From Bacteroidales bacterium (GTDB lineage: Bacteria; Bacteroidota; Bacteroidia; Bacteroidales; UBA932), in assembly GCA_017527415.1 (NCBI GenBank), contig JAFXQA010000003.1:40407-104406 (forward strand): a stretch of 64,000 nucleotides of DNA, written 5' to 3'. This document shows positions 43,271 through 52,343 of the stretch, one piece after another; within the stretch, counting starts at the first letter, position 1, and every line of letters begins with the position of its first letter. Position numbers and translations under genes: made by a program. Under the pieces are notes generated by a model. It was not told the DNA's origin. It ran no database searches and saw nothing but the letters and a program-made list of their open reading frames with translations.

Positions 43271-44662
43271 TTATTTAATGTATTCCATATCGTCGATAAG
43301 CATAATGCGGGTTCCAGTGGTTGCATTGTCTCCGGAAATGGTAGCGAAGGGAGTAATCTCCATCCTCCAGGTACCAGCGCAGTTGGATGTCCACTGAAGG
43401 ACATTCCACTCGCCGGGCTTGATCAAACTTGCCCAGGTTTCAGCATTCTGGGGAGTAAAATCCTTCCCGTTGACCTTGTCCGGAAGGCGCTTTACATCTG
43501 AAACGTCTCCAACTTTTCCTCCATTGACGTATGCCCAGGGATAGTATATGGCAGCATCTGCTGCATTGTTGTAGCGAATCTTCATCTTGAAGGCTTTCGT
43601 TCCATCCCTGAAACCATTAGAATAATCAGAATTCTGAGTCTTCAAAAGGAAGTAGCCTCCTTTATTCTGGTCGGCATCTGAAGGGTCCTGCGCACTGGCA
43701 TCAACCTTGACAACCTTGTTAGAAGCATTGATAATTTCCTTTGAAGGGTTATCGACTACTGTTAAAGAAGTCCCTTCAGTATTAGAATAACCATTATTGT
43801 AATTTGCCCGGAGCGTTCCGTCCTCATTGTCTGCCAGCATCACCTCATTCAATGTGACTTCAGGCATATTTACCATTGTCCCGCGACCAATAGTTATTGC
43901 AGATGTAGAGGTGGTTTTGCTAGCAATCATATCCCAATTGGCTTTCTGGGCCGAGATTCTTGTAGTAGTATATGTTCCAACGGGAACAGGGAAATTCACA
44001 ACATAAACATTGCCGATACCATCTGCAGGGGCGTTTACCTTGAGATTGAAGTCAGAAGTTCCTCCGGAGGGTGAAGCGGTAATCTGAGGATTAGCCTCAT
44101 TCATATCCACATCAAAATCTCCGAAAAGAACATTGTCGGAAGAGCGAAGACGAAGGAACCCGACTGTGTTGGGCACATTATACACCGTGATTCTAAAAAG
44201 CCCGTCCAGCTGCTTGAACTGGATGGTGCCGGAACCGTTGTATTTGGCAGCCATGTGGCTCTTGGTTACGCCCTCAACCCAATCCATAGTCTGCGGCTGA
44301 TTATAGGTCAGGTGCTTGGTAGCAGGATCATAAGAATGACCGGCACGGTAAGGATACACGGCAGGACCCTCAACGGTAACTCCTGCTTCGAGCTCTGCGG
44401 TAAAAACTGCAGTATTCTTGCCGGCTTCGCCGTCTTTGAGGGAGAATTTTGTGAACTGTCCGTCGGAAGTCCACACTCCGATTTCATCTCCGGTCGCCCA
44501 GGTAAAAAGACCGGCATCGGTAACTGTTGCTTTTACACCATCTCTTGAAATGGACGCGGTCAGACTGACCACCCTGTCATGAGAAGCAGAATCTTCTGCT
44601 TTTTCGCATCCGAGAACCAGCAGGGAAAACGCTGCGAATGCAATAAGAATTGGTTTCTTCAT
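43271..44662 (-). CDS. Fimbrillin-like lipoprotein, first gene of the PUL operon
   Basis: 463 aa, lipobox LLVLGC (Cys19). Residues of about 25-250 are fimbrillin-like (VKATVTDAGLFTWATGDEIG, VWTSDGQFTKFSLKDGEAGK, PAVYPYRAGHSYDP). The C-terminal 190 residues are the shared module (LTVVDNPSKEIINASNKVVK, KVNGKDFTPQNAETW, EWNVLQWTSN, IMLIDDMEYIK). Being first in the operon and lipid-anchored, it is probably abundant on the surface when the locus is on. Binding of glycan is inference. Confidence 0.75.
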   Translation of the reverse strand: MKKPILIAFAAFSLLVLGCEKAEDSASHDRVVSLTASISRDGVKATVTDAGLFTWATGDEIGVWTSDGQFTKFSLKDGEAGKNTAVFTAELEAGVTVEGPAVYPYRAGHSYDPATKHLTYNQPQTMDWVEGVTKSHMAAKYNGSGTIQFKQLDGLFRITVYNVPNTVGFLRLRSSDNVLFGDFDVDMNEANPQITASPSGGTSDFNLKVNAPADGIGNVYVVNFPVPVGTYTTTRISAQKANWDMIASKTTSTSAITIGRGTMVNMPEVTLNEVMLADNEDGTLRANYNNGYSNTEGTSLTVVDNPSKEIINASNKVVKVDASAQDPSDADQNKGGYFLLKTQNSDYSNGFRDGTKAFKMKIRYNNAADAAIYYPWAYVNGGKVGDVSDVKRLPDKVNGKDFTPQNAETWASLIKPGEWNVLQWTSNCAGTWRMEITPFATISGDNATTGTRIMLIDDMEYIK

Positions 44663-44700
44663 TTTGTATTTTTTTAATGATAATTAGTTTCAATGTTCTG

Positions 44701-44731
44701 CAAAAATATATATGCTCACATATGCGCACAA
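44701..44731 (-). promoter_or_regulatory. Promoter of the PUL operon
   Basis: On the minus strand TTG (44731-44729), 20-bp spacer, TATTTTTG (44708-44701): a full match to the Bacteroidetes consensus, 38 bp before the first lipoprotein gene. The spacer contains the near-palindrome GCGCATATGTGAGCATATA, a possible site for the divergent LuxR-type regulator. Confidence 0.7.
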
Positions 44732-44760
44732 GAAAAAGACCCCTACAAAACTACAACATC

Positions 44761-44790
44761 TTGTGTTTTTACCTAATTTTCTTATATTTG
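44761..44790 (+). promoter_or_regulatory. Promoter of the propeller/LuxR regulator gene
   Basis: TTG (44761-44763), 19-bp spacer, TATATTTG (44783-44790), then 10 bp to the ATG: a full consensus match with a very short leader. Confidence 0.7.
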
Positions 44791-44800
44791 CGTAACGATT

Positions 44801-47356
44801 ATGAGAAGACTCTCCATTCTGTTCTTCCTGGTTGCCAGCCTTCTTTTCTGCCCTGTTACGGGGGCGGACAACAACTTTTTGGGGCTGCGGAAGGTCGAAA
44901 AGATGAGTGATTCCGAGGGCCTTATTTCGGAATCCCAGGTATGGAGCGTGGTATGCGGCGACGCGCCTGTCACCTATTTCGCAACCAACGACGGTTTGTT
45001 TTCTTTTGACGGCGGGCGTCTGCGCAGACACTTCGACAGAAGGGTTGTCACGCTTAGGTCGCTTGCTCTCGACAAAGATTCCGGCCGCCTGTATTCTGCT
45101 GGAAACACCGGCTTTGGGTGGTGGGAGCGCGACGGGTTCGGCGGGTATGAGTACCACCCGATAGAAACCGACGACTATGCAATCATCAATCAGGATTTCT
45201 GGAGGGTCTGCATCGCGGCAAATGGTGACATCTTCTTTCAGAGCAGTAACAGGATTTGCGTTTTCTCCCCCGCCAGCGGAGAGATACGCACTCTGCATCC
45301 GGCCGGGCAGTTCCGCTATATGTTCGAGGTCGACGGGCGCATCCTGGTTCAGGACGAAGACAGTCTTTATCGGGTGAGAGAGGATCTATCCACAGAACTT
45401 GTCTGCCGCACCGGCGACAGAATTATGAATATTGTATCAATCGCCGGGAAAAGCATAGCCGCCCTTGAGAGAACAGGGCTGATGGAGCTCGGGGATAACG
45501 GCCTTTCTCCTTTGGATGCCGGGAGCAACAAGATTCTTTCAGAGGCAAAGATCCTTTCTTTGGCGACCTATGACGACAGTCATCTAATTGTGGGTACCAC
45601 CCAGGGAGGTTTTTTCATTACAACGGCTGAGGGTAAGATCTGCAATAAAAGAATGCGTTTCCAGCAGACGGGAAATGCCACCGTGCTTGCGCTGGCAAGG
45701 GATGGAAACGGTGATATCTGGCTGGGTATGGAGGCCGGTATCGCCAGGGCTGACGGCAGTTCGATGGATTATTATCTTCAGGACTCCAGACTCGGGCGGG
45801 TCCGCGGAATGGTCAATTTAGAGAATGGGGCGCTACTCGTCGGTTCCAACAAAGGCGCATTTATCTACAAAGATGATTCCTTCCTTCCGGTTCCAGGCAC
45901 GACTGGGTCGGTCTGGAATGTCGCCAAGATAGACGGAGTACCATATATCGCCCACGACCAGGGACTGTTCGCTCTGGGCGGATGCTTCAGAGCCAGGCCG
46001 GTATACACTGGAGCAGGCGTTATGAGCATCGTGCAGTGCAATACAGACAGAGACGCCTATATCTGCGGCACATACGACGGCCTGATTCTTCTCCGGAAAA
46101 AGGCAGGGGAACTGTCGTTTATCTCCAGTATCTCGAATTACGATGGCTTTTGCCGCAGTATGCATATGGACGACCGCGACAGGCTGTGGATACGCGATAG
46201 CCACAAGGGTTTTATACGCCTCTCTCTCAGCCCGGGTTTTACAAAGGTAGAAGACAGGAAGGATTTCAATCTGGTAAGGGATGAAAGCGACCGCGTCTTC
46301 ACTGTCGACACAAATGGCGATATCCTTTTCTGCTGCAATCGGGATGCATACCGCATAGACTATGGCACGGGGGATCTGGTCCGGAGCGAGCAGGACGACT
46401 GGATTGCGGAGGAGTTCGAAAATATGGATCCGTTCCTGCTGGACGACGGTGCATACGCTTCCGGCCTGCTTAACGGGCTGCGCATCCATTACGGCCCGCG
46501 TATCATCGAGGAAAACCTTTATATTTCCGAGGTGGATCTGCTCGGCGCCAATGGCAATAAGGCTGCCGCGGTCGACGGATCAAGGATAAGGGTTCCGTTC
46601 AGTATGAACTCCGTCCGCGTGTACCTGGCCGGGAATTTCAACGGCAATCTTGTAGATTACTCGATGGATTCCAAGGAGTGGGGAACGGCCCAGGTCCGCG
46701 AGGCCGTGCAGTTTTCTTCAATACCCTTCGGCAAACACACGATATTCTTCCGTCTCCCGGGAGCATCTCAGGCCACCTGCTCGCTGAACCTGCATATCCT
46801 CCGCCCGTGGTACCTGGCCGGCTGGACCATCCTCACATACCTGGCCCTGATTGCCGGAGCAATACTCATCGTGAGGGCATACTACCGCAGAAAGACAGAA
46901 CGTCTGAGGCTGAAGGCAGAACTCAAGACAAGAAGCGAGGAACTCGCGAACATCAGTTTCAATAAGGCCCAGCGCAACAACCAGCTTAACGAGATCAGGA
47001 AGATGCTTACGTCCGCTGCCGCTATCAGCAGACCGCAAGATCTGGCTAGGGCCTCGATGAAAACCGTCCAGTTGATCGACAGCTACCTGCAGGATGAAGA
47101 GGACTGGGAGAAGTCGGAAGAATACTTCAACGTCATTTATGATGGTTTGCTGGAAAAGCTAAAAAACGCCCATCCCGGCATCTCCAAGACCGATATGAAG
47201 ATTTGCGTTTACACAAAACTCAACCTTTCCACAAAGGAGATTGCAGACATAATGAACATTTCGGTCCGGAGCGTGGAGATGGCACGTTACCGCCTTCGAA
47301 AGCGCCTTGGTTTGCCGCCCGGCCAGGATATCAATCTTTTCCTCAAAGAAGTTTGA
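44801..47356 (+). CDS. Membrane-bound propeller sensor with LuxR-type HTH (PUL regulator)
   Basis: 851 aa. A signal/anchor (LFFLVASLLFCPVTGA) leads to a large periplasmic region of beta-propeller repeats (about 30-580: SQVWSVVCGDAPVTYFATND, NGDIWLGMEAGIARADGSSM) and a Y_Y_Y-like sandwich (about 600-665). A transmembrane helix follows at about 670-690 (GWTILTYLALIAGAILIV), then a coiled coil (about 695-790) and a C-terminal LuxR-type helix-turn-helix (about 799-838: LSTKEIADIMNISVRSVEMA). There is no histidine kinase or receiver domain, so it is a one-component relative of hybrid two-component PUL sensors. Divergent from the PUL operon, it is the obvious candidate to sense the oligosaccharide and switch it on. 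Its 3' end overlaps GH28 by 14 bp, tail to tail. Confidence 0.85.
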   Translation: MRRLSILFFLVASLLFCPVTGADNNFLGLRKVEKMSDSEGLISESQVWSVVCGDAPVTYFATNDGLFSFDGGRLRRHFDRRVVTLRSLALDKDSGRLYSAGNTGFGWWERDGFGGYEYHPIETDDYAIINQDFWRVCIAANGDIFFQSSNRICVFSPASGEIRTLHPAGQFRYMFEVDGRILVQDEDSLYRVREDLSTELVCRTGDRIMNIVSIAGKSIAALERTGLMELGDNGLSPLDAGSNKILSEAKILSLATYDDSHLIVGTTQGGFFITTAEGKICNKRMRFQQTGNATVLALARDGNGDIWLGMEAGIARADGSSMDYYLQDSRLGRVRGMVNLENGALLVGSNKGAFIYKDDSFLPVPGTTGSVWNVAKIDGVPYIAHDQGLFALGGCFRARPVYTGAGVMSIVQCNTDRDAYICGTYDGLILLRKKAGELSFISSISNYDGFCRSMHMDDRDRLWIRDSHKGFIRLSLSPGFTKVEDRKDFNLVRDESDRVFTVDTNGDILFCCNRDAYRIDYGTGDLVRSEQDDWIAEEFENMDPFLLDDGAYASGLLNGLRIHYGPRIIEENLYISEVDLLGANGNKAAAVDGSRIRVPFSMNSVRVYLAGNFNGNLVDYSMDSKEWGTAQVREAVQFSSIPFGKHTIFFRLPGASQATCSLNLHILRPWYLAGWTILTYLALIAGAILIVRAYYRRKTERLRLKAELKTRSEELANISFNKAQRNNQLNEIRKMLTSAAAISRPQDLARASMKTVQLIDSYLQDEEDWEKSEEYFNVIYDGLLEKLKNAHPGISKTDMKICVYTKLNLSTKEIADIMNISVRSVEMARYRLRKRLGLPPGQDINLFLKEV

Positions 47357-48737
47357 CGTTCTGCAAATTGATGCTCCCTGGGCTGAAGACTGTCAAATCT
47401 ATCTCGGCCTTCTTCTCCGTGCAGAAAAGGGTGCAGTCGCTGATGCTGATGTCGTGGATCATCTGTGCTGTGCCTTTGGCGGCTATGCCGATGCGGGCGT
47501 CGCGGCAGACAACGTTACTGATGCTGATATCGGTGAATTCCGGGAGGAAGTCCTGCGCTGTGGAAGCCTTGCCGTCCGTACCCACCGGCACATCCACGTA
47601 GGAGGTCTCGAAGACTATTGCCTGGTCCCGGATGTCGCTCATGTAAATATCTGATATTCGGATTCTTGCGGTCTTGCCACCCCGGCCGGGAGCGCTCTTG
47701 AAACGAAGCCCGGTGTCGGTGCCGGAGAAGCTGTTGCCGCAGACCACTATGTCCTCTATGCCGGCAGAGAATTCCGAACCGATTACGAAGCCGCCGTGGG
47801 CGTGGAAGACGGTATTGTCCCGTATCAGCACGCGGGCCACCGGGGGATATTTCAGGGCCGCGGGGCCGCCGCCTGCTTTCAGGCAGATGCCGTCATCTCC
47901 CACATCTACCTTATTGTTTACTATCAGCACATCCTGGCAGTACATCAGGTCGATGCCGTCGCCATTCTGGGCATTCCAGGGGCAGCGGACGGTGACTCCG
48001 TCGATAATCACCTGCCTGCAACGGGTAGGAACGATATGGAATTTGGGGGAGTTCTGGATGGTTACTCCTTTGACCAGCACGCGCTCGCAGTCGGTCAGGC
48101 GTATCATGTGCGTGCGCATCTTCTCCTGGGCCTTGTAGTCCGGAGCTATATCTTTCTGTGTCTTGAGGCCGAAAGGATACCACAGTTTGCCGCCGTCCGC
48201 TTCGGTGCCACCCATACGCCTGAAGTCGTTCCATTCCGTGTCGCTGACCTTGCCGCGCTTGACGGCCCTCCACCACTCTCCGTTGCCGTCGATAATCCCC
48301 TCGCCAGTGATGCTGATGTCGTGGCGCTTGCTGGCGCTGATGCAGGGCTGCACCTTGCCGTCCTTAAGATGGGCGCTGCGGTCCGGAGTGAAGAGCAGGA
48401 TAGAATTACGCTCGAGGTGGAGATCGATGTTGTCTTTCAGGGAGATGGGGCCGCTGAGCCAGATGCCTGCAGGGATTACGATGTGGCCGCCTCCGAGTTT
48501 GGTGATGGCTTTGATCGCGCTGGCAAACGCTTCGGTGTTGAGGGTCGTGCCATCTCCGACCGCACCGAAATCCGTTATGCTCACCGTATTATCCGGAATC
48601 TGCGGGGTCTGGGGCTCGGCGAGGCTGATTCCCGTGCGGCCGGGCAGATCGTTATAGTATTTGGCATAGTCTCCGGCTGTGGCGGTGAAGGCCAGCAGTA
48701 GGGTCAGGGTTATGGCAGATAACTGTTTGATAGTCAT
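47343..48737 (-). CDS. Glycoside hydrolase family 28 (polygalacturonase-like)
   Basis: 464 aa with signal peptide (ending FTATAG). GH28 right-handed beta-helix enzymes open with SITDFGAVGDGTTLNTEAF, seen here. Catalytic-region marks are NGDGIDLMYCQDVLI (about 257), VGDDGICLKAGG (about 281, the paired Asp) and HGGFVIGSEFSAG (about 314). They cleave galacturonic-acid or rhamnogalacturonan linkages, so pectin-like sugars are a likely part of the target glycan. The gene lies behind the fucose-isomerase-like gene on the minus strand. Confidence 0.92.
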   Translation of the reverse strand: MTIKQLSAITLTLLLAFTATAGDYAKYYNDLPGRTGISLAEPQTPQIPDNTVSITDFGAVGDGTTLNTEAFASAIKAITKLGGGHIVIPAGIWLSGPISLKDNIDLHLERNSILLFTPDRSAHLKDGKVQPCISASKRHDISITGEGIIDGNGEWWRAVKRGKVSDTEWNDFRRMGGTEADGGKLWYPFGLKTQKDIAPDYKAQEKMRTHMIRLTDCERVLVKGVTIQNSPKFHIVPTRCRQVIIDGVTVRCPWNAQNGDGIDLMYCQDVLIVNNKVDVGDDGICLKAGGGPAALKYPPVARVLIRDNTVFHAHGGFVIGSEFSAGIEDIVVCGNSFSGTDTGLRFKSAPGRGGKTARIRISDIYMSDIRDQAIVFETSYVDVPVGTDGKASTAQDFLPEFTDISISNVVCRDARIGIAAKGTAQMIHDISISDCTLFCTEKKAEIDLTVFSPGSINLQNVKLL

Positions 48738-48756
48738 AGCTTTATCGATTATCTTC

Positions 48757-48779
48757 CCCTCTGTTTTCTTGGGGGAGGG
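48757..48779. repeat. Short GC-rich hairpin in the isomerase-GH28 gap
   Basis: CCCTC (48757-48761) and GAGGG (48775-48779) flank a 13-nt loop, extended by neighbouring C/G runs and followed on the plus strand by a T-rich stretch. It may attenuate read-through between the isomerase-like gene and GH28. Confidence 0.35.
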
Positions 48780-48808
48780 TTTATAGTATTTTATTAATAG
48801 TCAACCAT

Positions 48809-50095
48809 TTAGATGCCATTCACAAATTCGTGGAGCAACTCGCCGTGGTGGCCGGGGATGATTATGTGATGGTTGCCGATGGGATTGGTGAGGAAGTAGC
48901 GGGCATCGGCCGGAGCAAGGCGTAGCCAGACTTGTGTGCGGCAGAGATTGGCCTCGTACTGGTTACGAAAGAGTTCGCCCTCGGCGATAAAGGCGCGATC
49001 CAGCGAACCGGATATCTTGAACACGGTTACAGGGCCTTCCGGATAATGCCCGTGGATGCCGACGCCTATGCCGGATTCAAAGTGGGTGTCATAATTAAAC
49101 TCGTCTACCAGATCGAAAGGGATGGTGCAGTGCGCGAAGAGCATCTCACCGGTTTCGACGTCGATGCTGGCAGGATTGGCCTGGAAGCCGGTCCGGCCGG
49201 TCAGGGCACGGGCAATCATCATGCTAAGCAGGGCGGGAACGTCTCCCTCGCAACTGGAGGGGATGCCTTCGCTGTTCAGCTTCGCGAGGGCGTAGCAGCC
49301 CGTGTTGCGGACCGAGGTCAGGAGGTCGAAGCAGCGGATGGTAAGGGCGCCCAGCCCGCGGTCGTCAACCAGCGCTTTCAGCGCCTGGTAGATGCGGGCT
49401 GCGTCCGGCAGATTTTTACGGAGCTCCCCAGAACGACCGGCGGAGACCGGGACGGAGCCGCATAGCGGCGATGTCGGTAGGTCGGGAGCCGCAGGGTACT
49501 TTAGGGACAGCGCCCCTGAAAAAAAGGGCCCCGGTACAAGCATTCCCTGCGCCTTTCCAAACTCAACCAACAGGTCGTCCATCGGAATATCCACCAGCGA
49601 GAGGCCGAGCTGTCCCAAGAGAACATCGGCATCCCAGGTGCTGGAGATAAGCCAGTCGGAGGGTTTGCCGATTATGCCGATGGTGGACCCGGAGAGGGTG
49701 GCACGGGTGGTCGCAACTTTATCAAGATTGGCAATACGGCGGGAGATGTATTCCGGCGAGCCCTGAAGGACTTCGCCTTTCAGGCCGTTCTGCTTCAAAT
49801 AGGAGAGGATCTCCAGCGAAGCGGCCAATGAGTTACTTTTCCCCGAAGCAAGCAGGGTGAAAAATTCCACTCCGGCATCCAGCATATCCGGAAGGAGCTC
49901 TTTAAAGATGCCCTCCGCACCACCTGTGCGTATATAAATTATGTTAAGGTCCGCCTCCTGCCCGAAAGATGAGAAATCAGGTCCCTTCAGTTCGTATCCG
50001 CCATTAGGAAAGATGGATTGCAGGAATTCGTCCGAAACGGCTTTCACGGCCGCTGCGTCGTGAAGACCGGAAGTAATGGTATAGATTGCAATCAT
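48809..50095 (-). CDS. L-fucose/L-arabinose isomerase-like protein
   Basis: 428 aa, cytoplasmic (no signal). The C-terminal half has the ligand-site residues expected in FucI/AraI-like proteins: SSCEGDVPALLSMMIARALT, LFAHCTIPFDLVDEFNYDTH, GIGVGIHGHYPEGPVTVFKI and NHHIIIPGHHGELLHEFVN. The N-terminal half is a Rossmann-like region (IIYIRTGGAEGIF, GIIGKPSDWLISSTWD). At 428 residues it is shorter than classical hexameric FucI (about 590), matching the shorter COG2407-type proteins. It should process a sugar liberated by the PUL, possibly L-fucose or a related deoxy sugar or pentose. Confidence 0.78.
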   Translation of the reverse strand: MIAIYTITSGLHDAAAVKAVSDEFLQSIFPNGGYELKGPDFSSFGQEADLNIIYIRTGGAEGIFKELLPDMLDAGVEFFTLLASGKSNSLAASLEILSYLKQNGLKGEVLQGSPEYISRRIANLDKVATTRATLSGSTIGIIGKPSDWLISSTWDADVLLGQLGLSLVDIPMDDLLVEFGKAQGMLVPGPFFSGALSLKYPAAPDLPTSPLCGSVPVSAGRSGELRKNLPDAARIYQALKALVDDRGLGALTIRCFDLLTSVRNTGCYALAKLNSEGIPSSCEGDVPALLSMMIARALTGRTGFQANPASIDVETGEMLFAHCTIPFDLVDEFNYDTHFESGIGVGIHGHYPEGPVTVFKISGSLDRAFIAEGELFRNQYEANLCRTQVWLRLAPADARYFLTNPIGNHHIIIPGHHGELLHEFVNGI

Positions 50096-50110
50096 AATGT
50101 ATGGAGCAAT

Positions 50111-50133
50111 TTAGCAATTATTTGCTAATTTTG
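50111..50133. promoter_or_regulatory. Palindrome and -7 element between isomerase and GH3 genes
   Basis: TTAGCA (50111-50116) and TGCTAA (50123-50128) form an inverted repeat with flanking AATT on both sides. A plus-strand -7 match, TAATTTTG (50126-50133), overlaps its right arm, 20 bp before GH3. No well-spaced TTG was found. It could be an operator for the divergent pair. Confidence 0.4.
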
Positions 50134-50153
50134 TAGCAAACGAACACTAAAAC

Positions 50154-52271
50154 ATGCCCAGAATCATTATTTCTCTTGCAGTTCTCTGCATTTCCGCAGC
50201 GGCGCTGGCCCAGCCATATCCCTTTAAGAATCAGGCTCTGAGCCCTGAGGAGCGCGCGGACGACCTCATCTCCCGCCTCACTCTCGAAGAGAAAACCGCC
50301 CTCACTCTCAATGCTTCCGAAGCCATCCCCCGCCTTGGAATAAAGGCCTATGACTGGTGGAACGAGGCTCTGCACGGAGTGGGGCGCAACGGCTCCGCCA
50401 CCACCTTCCCCATGCCTATCGCCATGGCTGCATCCTTCGATGACGCTATGGTTTACGATGTGTTTACCGCGGTGAGCGACGAAGCCCGCGTAAAGCACCG
50501 CATCGCCGACGAGGCCGGGCCGATCGCACGCTATCAGGGACTTACTTTCTGGACTCCGAACATCAATATTTTCCGCGACCCCCGCTGGGGCCGCGGGATG
50601 GAGACCTACGGAGAGGATCCATACCTGATGGGGCAGATGGGCATGGCCGTGGTGCGTGGCCTGCAGGGGCCGGACGAATGCCCGGTGCGCAAGCTATTCG
50701 CCTGCGCCAAGCACTATGCCGTGCACTCCGGGCCCGAACCGGACAGGCACCGTTTCGACGCCAGACCCACACGGCGCGACCTTTATGAAACCTATCTCCC
50801 TGCATTCAAAGACCTGGTGACCAAGGCCGGTGTGGAGCAGGTGATGACCGCCTACAACCGCTTCGAAGGCCAACCCTGCAGCGCGAACGACTATCTGATC
50901 GACACCGTACTCCGCGGAAAATGGGGCTATAAAGGCGTGATCGTCTCCGACTGCTGGGCGGTCGCAGACTTTTATATAAAAGGCCGCCACGAGTATGTGG
51001 AAACAAAGGCCGAAGCCGCTGCGCTGGCCGTGAAATACGGTGTGGATGTGGAATGCGGACACGCCTATCAGGCTATCCCTGAAGCAATCAAGGCCGGGCT
51101 TCTGACCGAGGCCGAACTCGACCGCAATCTCAAGAGGATCATCGTCGCCCGCATCCGCTTGGGCGAGATGGACGGCATCGATCCATGGAACAATCTGCCG
51201 GAGGACATTGTGGAGGGATCCGACCATAAAGCCCTTGCGCAAACCATGGCGGAGAAATCTGTTGTCCTGCTTCAAAACAGGGGCATCCTTCCCCTGGCCG
51301 ACGATGTGCCGGTTGCCCTGATCGGGCCTAATGCGGATGACACTACCATGCAATGGGGCAATTACAGCCCTGTTCCCAAAGAGACCATCACCTTGCTGGC
51401 CGCCCTAAAGGAAAGGCAGAAGGACCTCAGGTACGTGAAAGGATGCGCTCATTTAGACGGGGCGGAACCTTTCGATGAGGTGATCTCCGCGCTTGACGGA
51501 ATCGAAACCGTCATCTTCGCTTCGGGAATCACTCCTTTCCTGGAGGGAGAACAGGGCGATGCGGGCGGATTCCCCGGATTTGAAGGGGGAGACCGCACCG
51601 TTATCGAACTCCCTCAGGTGCAGAAGGACCTGATTGCCGCATTGCACGGGGCCGGGAAAAAGATCGTCCTCGTGAACTTCAGCGGTTCTGCTATGGCTCT
51701 TACCGAAGAAGCCGCCTGCTGCGATGCCATACTCCAGGCCTGGTATCCGGGACAGATGGGCGGCCTGGCCATTGCAAACATTCTTTATGGGGATTGCAAC
51801 CCGTCCGGCAAACTTCCGCTCACGTTCTACGCCTCCACGAAACAGCTTCCCGACTTCTCGGATTACAACATGAAAGAGCGCACCTACCGTTTCTTCACAG
51901 GCAAGCCGCTGTGGCAGTTCGGATACGGCCTGAGTTATACGACATTCAAGGTCGGCAAGCCCCGGGTGCGGGATGGAAAGGTGGTCGTGAGAGTTCGCAA
52001 CACCGGCAAATGCGGCGGGGATGAAGTTGTGCAGCTCTACATCCGGCGTCCGGCCGACAAAGAAGGCCCCATCCGCACCCTGCGTGGCTACAAAAGGGTT
52101 TTCGTGCCTGCCGGCAAGACCATAAAGGTGGAGATCCCGCTCACCGACGAGACCTTCCTCTGGTGGGATGAGTCCGCACAGGATATGGTTCCCACCCACG
52201 GCCGTTATGTGCTCCAGGTGGGTACAAGCTCAGCCAAGGAGGATCTCCGCTGCCGCAGGTACCGCTTCTAG
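50154..52271 (+). CDS. Glycoside hydrolase family 3 (beta-xylosidase/glucosidase type)
   Basis: 705 aa, signal peptide ends AALAQ. The (beta/alpha)8 domain carries WWNEALHGVGRNGSATTFPM, NINIFRDPRWGRGMETYGED, KHYAVHSGPEPDRH and the nucleophile Asp266 in GVIVSDCWAV. The second domain has ASGITPFLEGEQGDAGGFPG, and a fibronectin-III-like domain ends the protein (GGDEVVQLYIRRPAD). The DWWNEALHG and VHSGPEP phrasing is typical of plant-type beta-xylosidase/alpha-arabinofuranosidase GH3 enzymes. Divergent from the isomerase-like gene and probably part of the same degradative pathway. Confidence 0.92.
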   Translation: MPRIIISLAVLCISAAALAQPYPFKNQALSPEERADDLISRLTLEEKTALTLNASEAIPRLGIKAYDWWNEALHGVGRNGSATTFPMPIAMAASFDDAMVYDVFTAVSDEARVKHRIADEAGPIARYQGLTFWTPNINIFRDPRWGRGMETYGEDPYLMGQMGMAVVRGLQGPDECPVRKLFACAKHYAVHSGPEPDRHRFDARPTRRDLYETYLPAFKDLVTKAGVEQVMTAYNRFEGQPCSANDYLIDTVLRGKWGYKGVIVSDCWAVADFYIKGRHEYVETKAEAAALAVKYGVDVECGHAYQAIPEAIKAGLLTEAELDRNLKRIIVARIRLGEMDGIDPWNNLPEDIVEGSDHKALAQTMAEKSVVLLQNRGILPLADDVPVALIGPNADDTTMQWGNYSPVPKETITLLAALKERQKDLRYVKGCAHLDGAEPFDEVISALDGIETVIFASGITPFLEGEQGDAGGFPGFEGGDRTVIELPQVQKDLIAALHGAGKKIVLVNFSGSAMALTEEAACCDAILQAWYPGQMGGLAIANILYGDCNPSGKLPLTFYASTKQLPDFSDYNMKERTYRFFTGKPLWQFGYGLSYTTFKVGKPRVRDGKVVVRVRNTGKCGGDEVVQLYIRRPADKEGPIRTLRGYKRVFVPAGKTIKVEIPLTDETFLWWDESAQDMVPTHGRYVLQVGTSSAKEDLRCRRYRF

Positions 52272-52290
52272 CGCCTCTCGATAATAATTT

Positions 52291-52329
52291 AATAAATCGT
52301 CAAATTCGTTTTGGATTTGACGATTTATT
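52291..52329. repeat. Perfect 15-bp palindrome, probable TA operator
   Basis: AATAAATCGTCAAAT (52291-52305) and ATTTGACGATTTATT (52315-52329) are exact inverted copies around a 9-nt spacer. The right arm sits between the -33 and -7 elements of the downstream promoter, the place for autorepression. It could double as a terminator for GH3, whose stop is 20 bp upstream, though its stem is AT-rich. Confidence 0.7.
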
Positions 52330-52339
52330 TATATATTTG
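52311..52339 (+). promoter_or_regulatory. Promoter of the AbiEi-MntA/HepT module
   Basis: TTG (52311-52313), 18-bp spacer, TATATTTG (52332-52339). The ATG follows only 4 bp later (52344), about where transcription should begin for this promoter type, so the mRNA may be leaderless. Confidence 0.6.
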
Positions 52340-52343
52340 CGGT

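Noticed and set aside
22953-52271. Reading the large PUL as a sulfated red-algal galactan locus because of the agarase-like genes
   Set aside because: No sulfatase, GH16, GH86 or GH117-type gene was seen; GH28, GH3 and a fucose-isomerase-like gene point instead toward plant or pectin-type or other fucose-related glycans.
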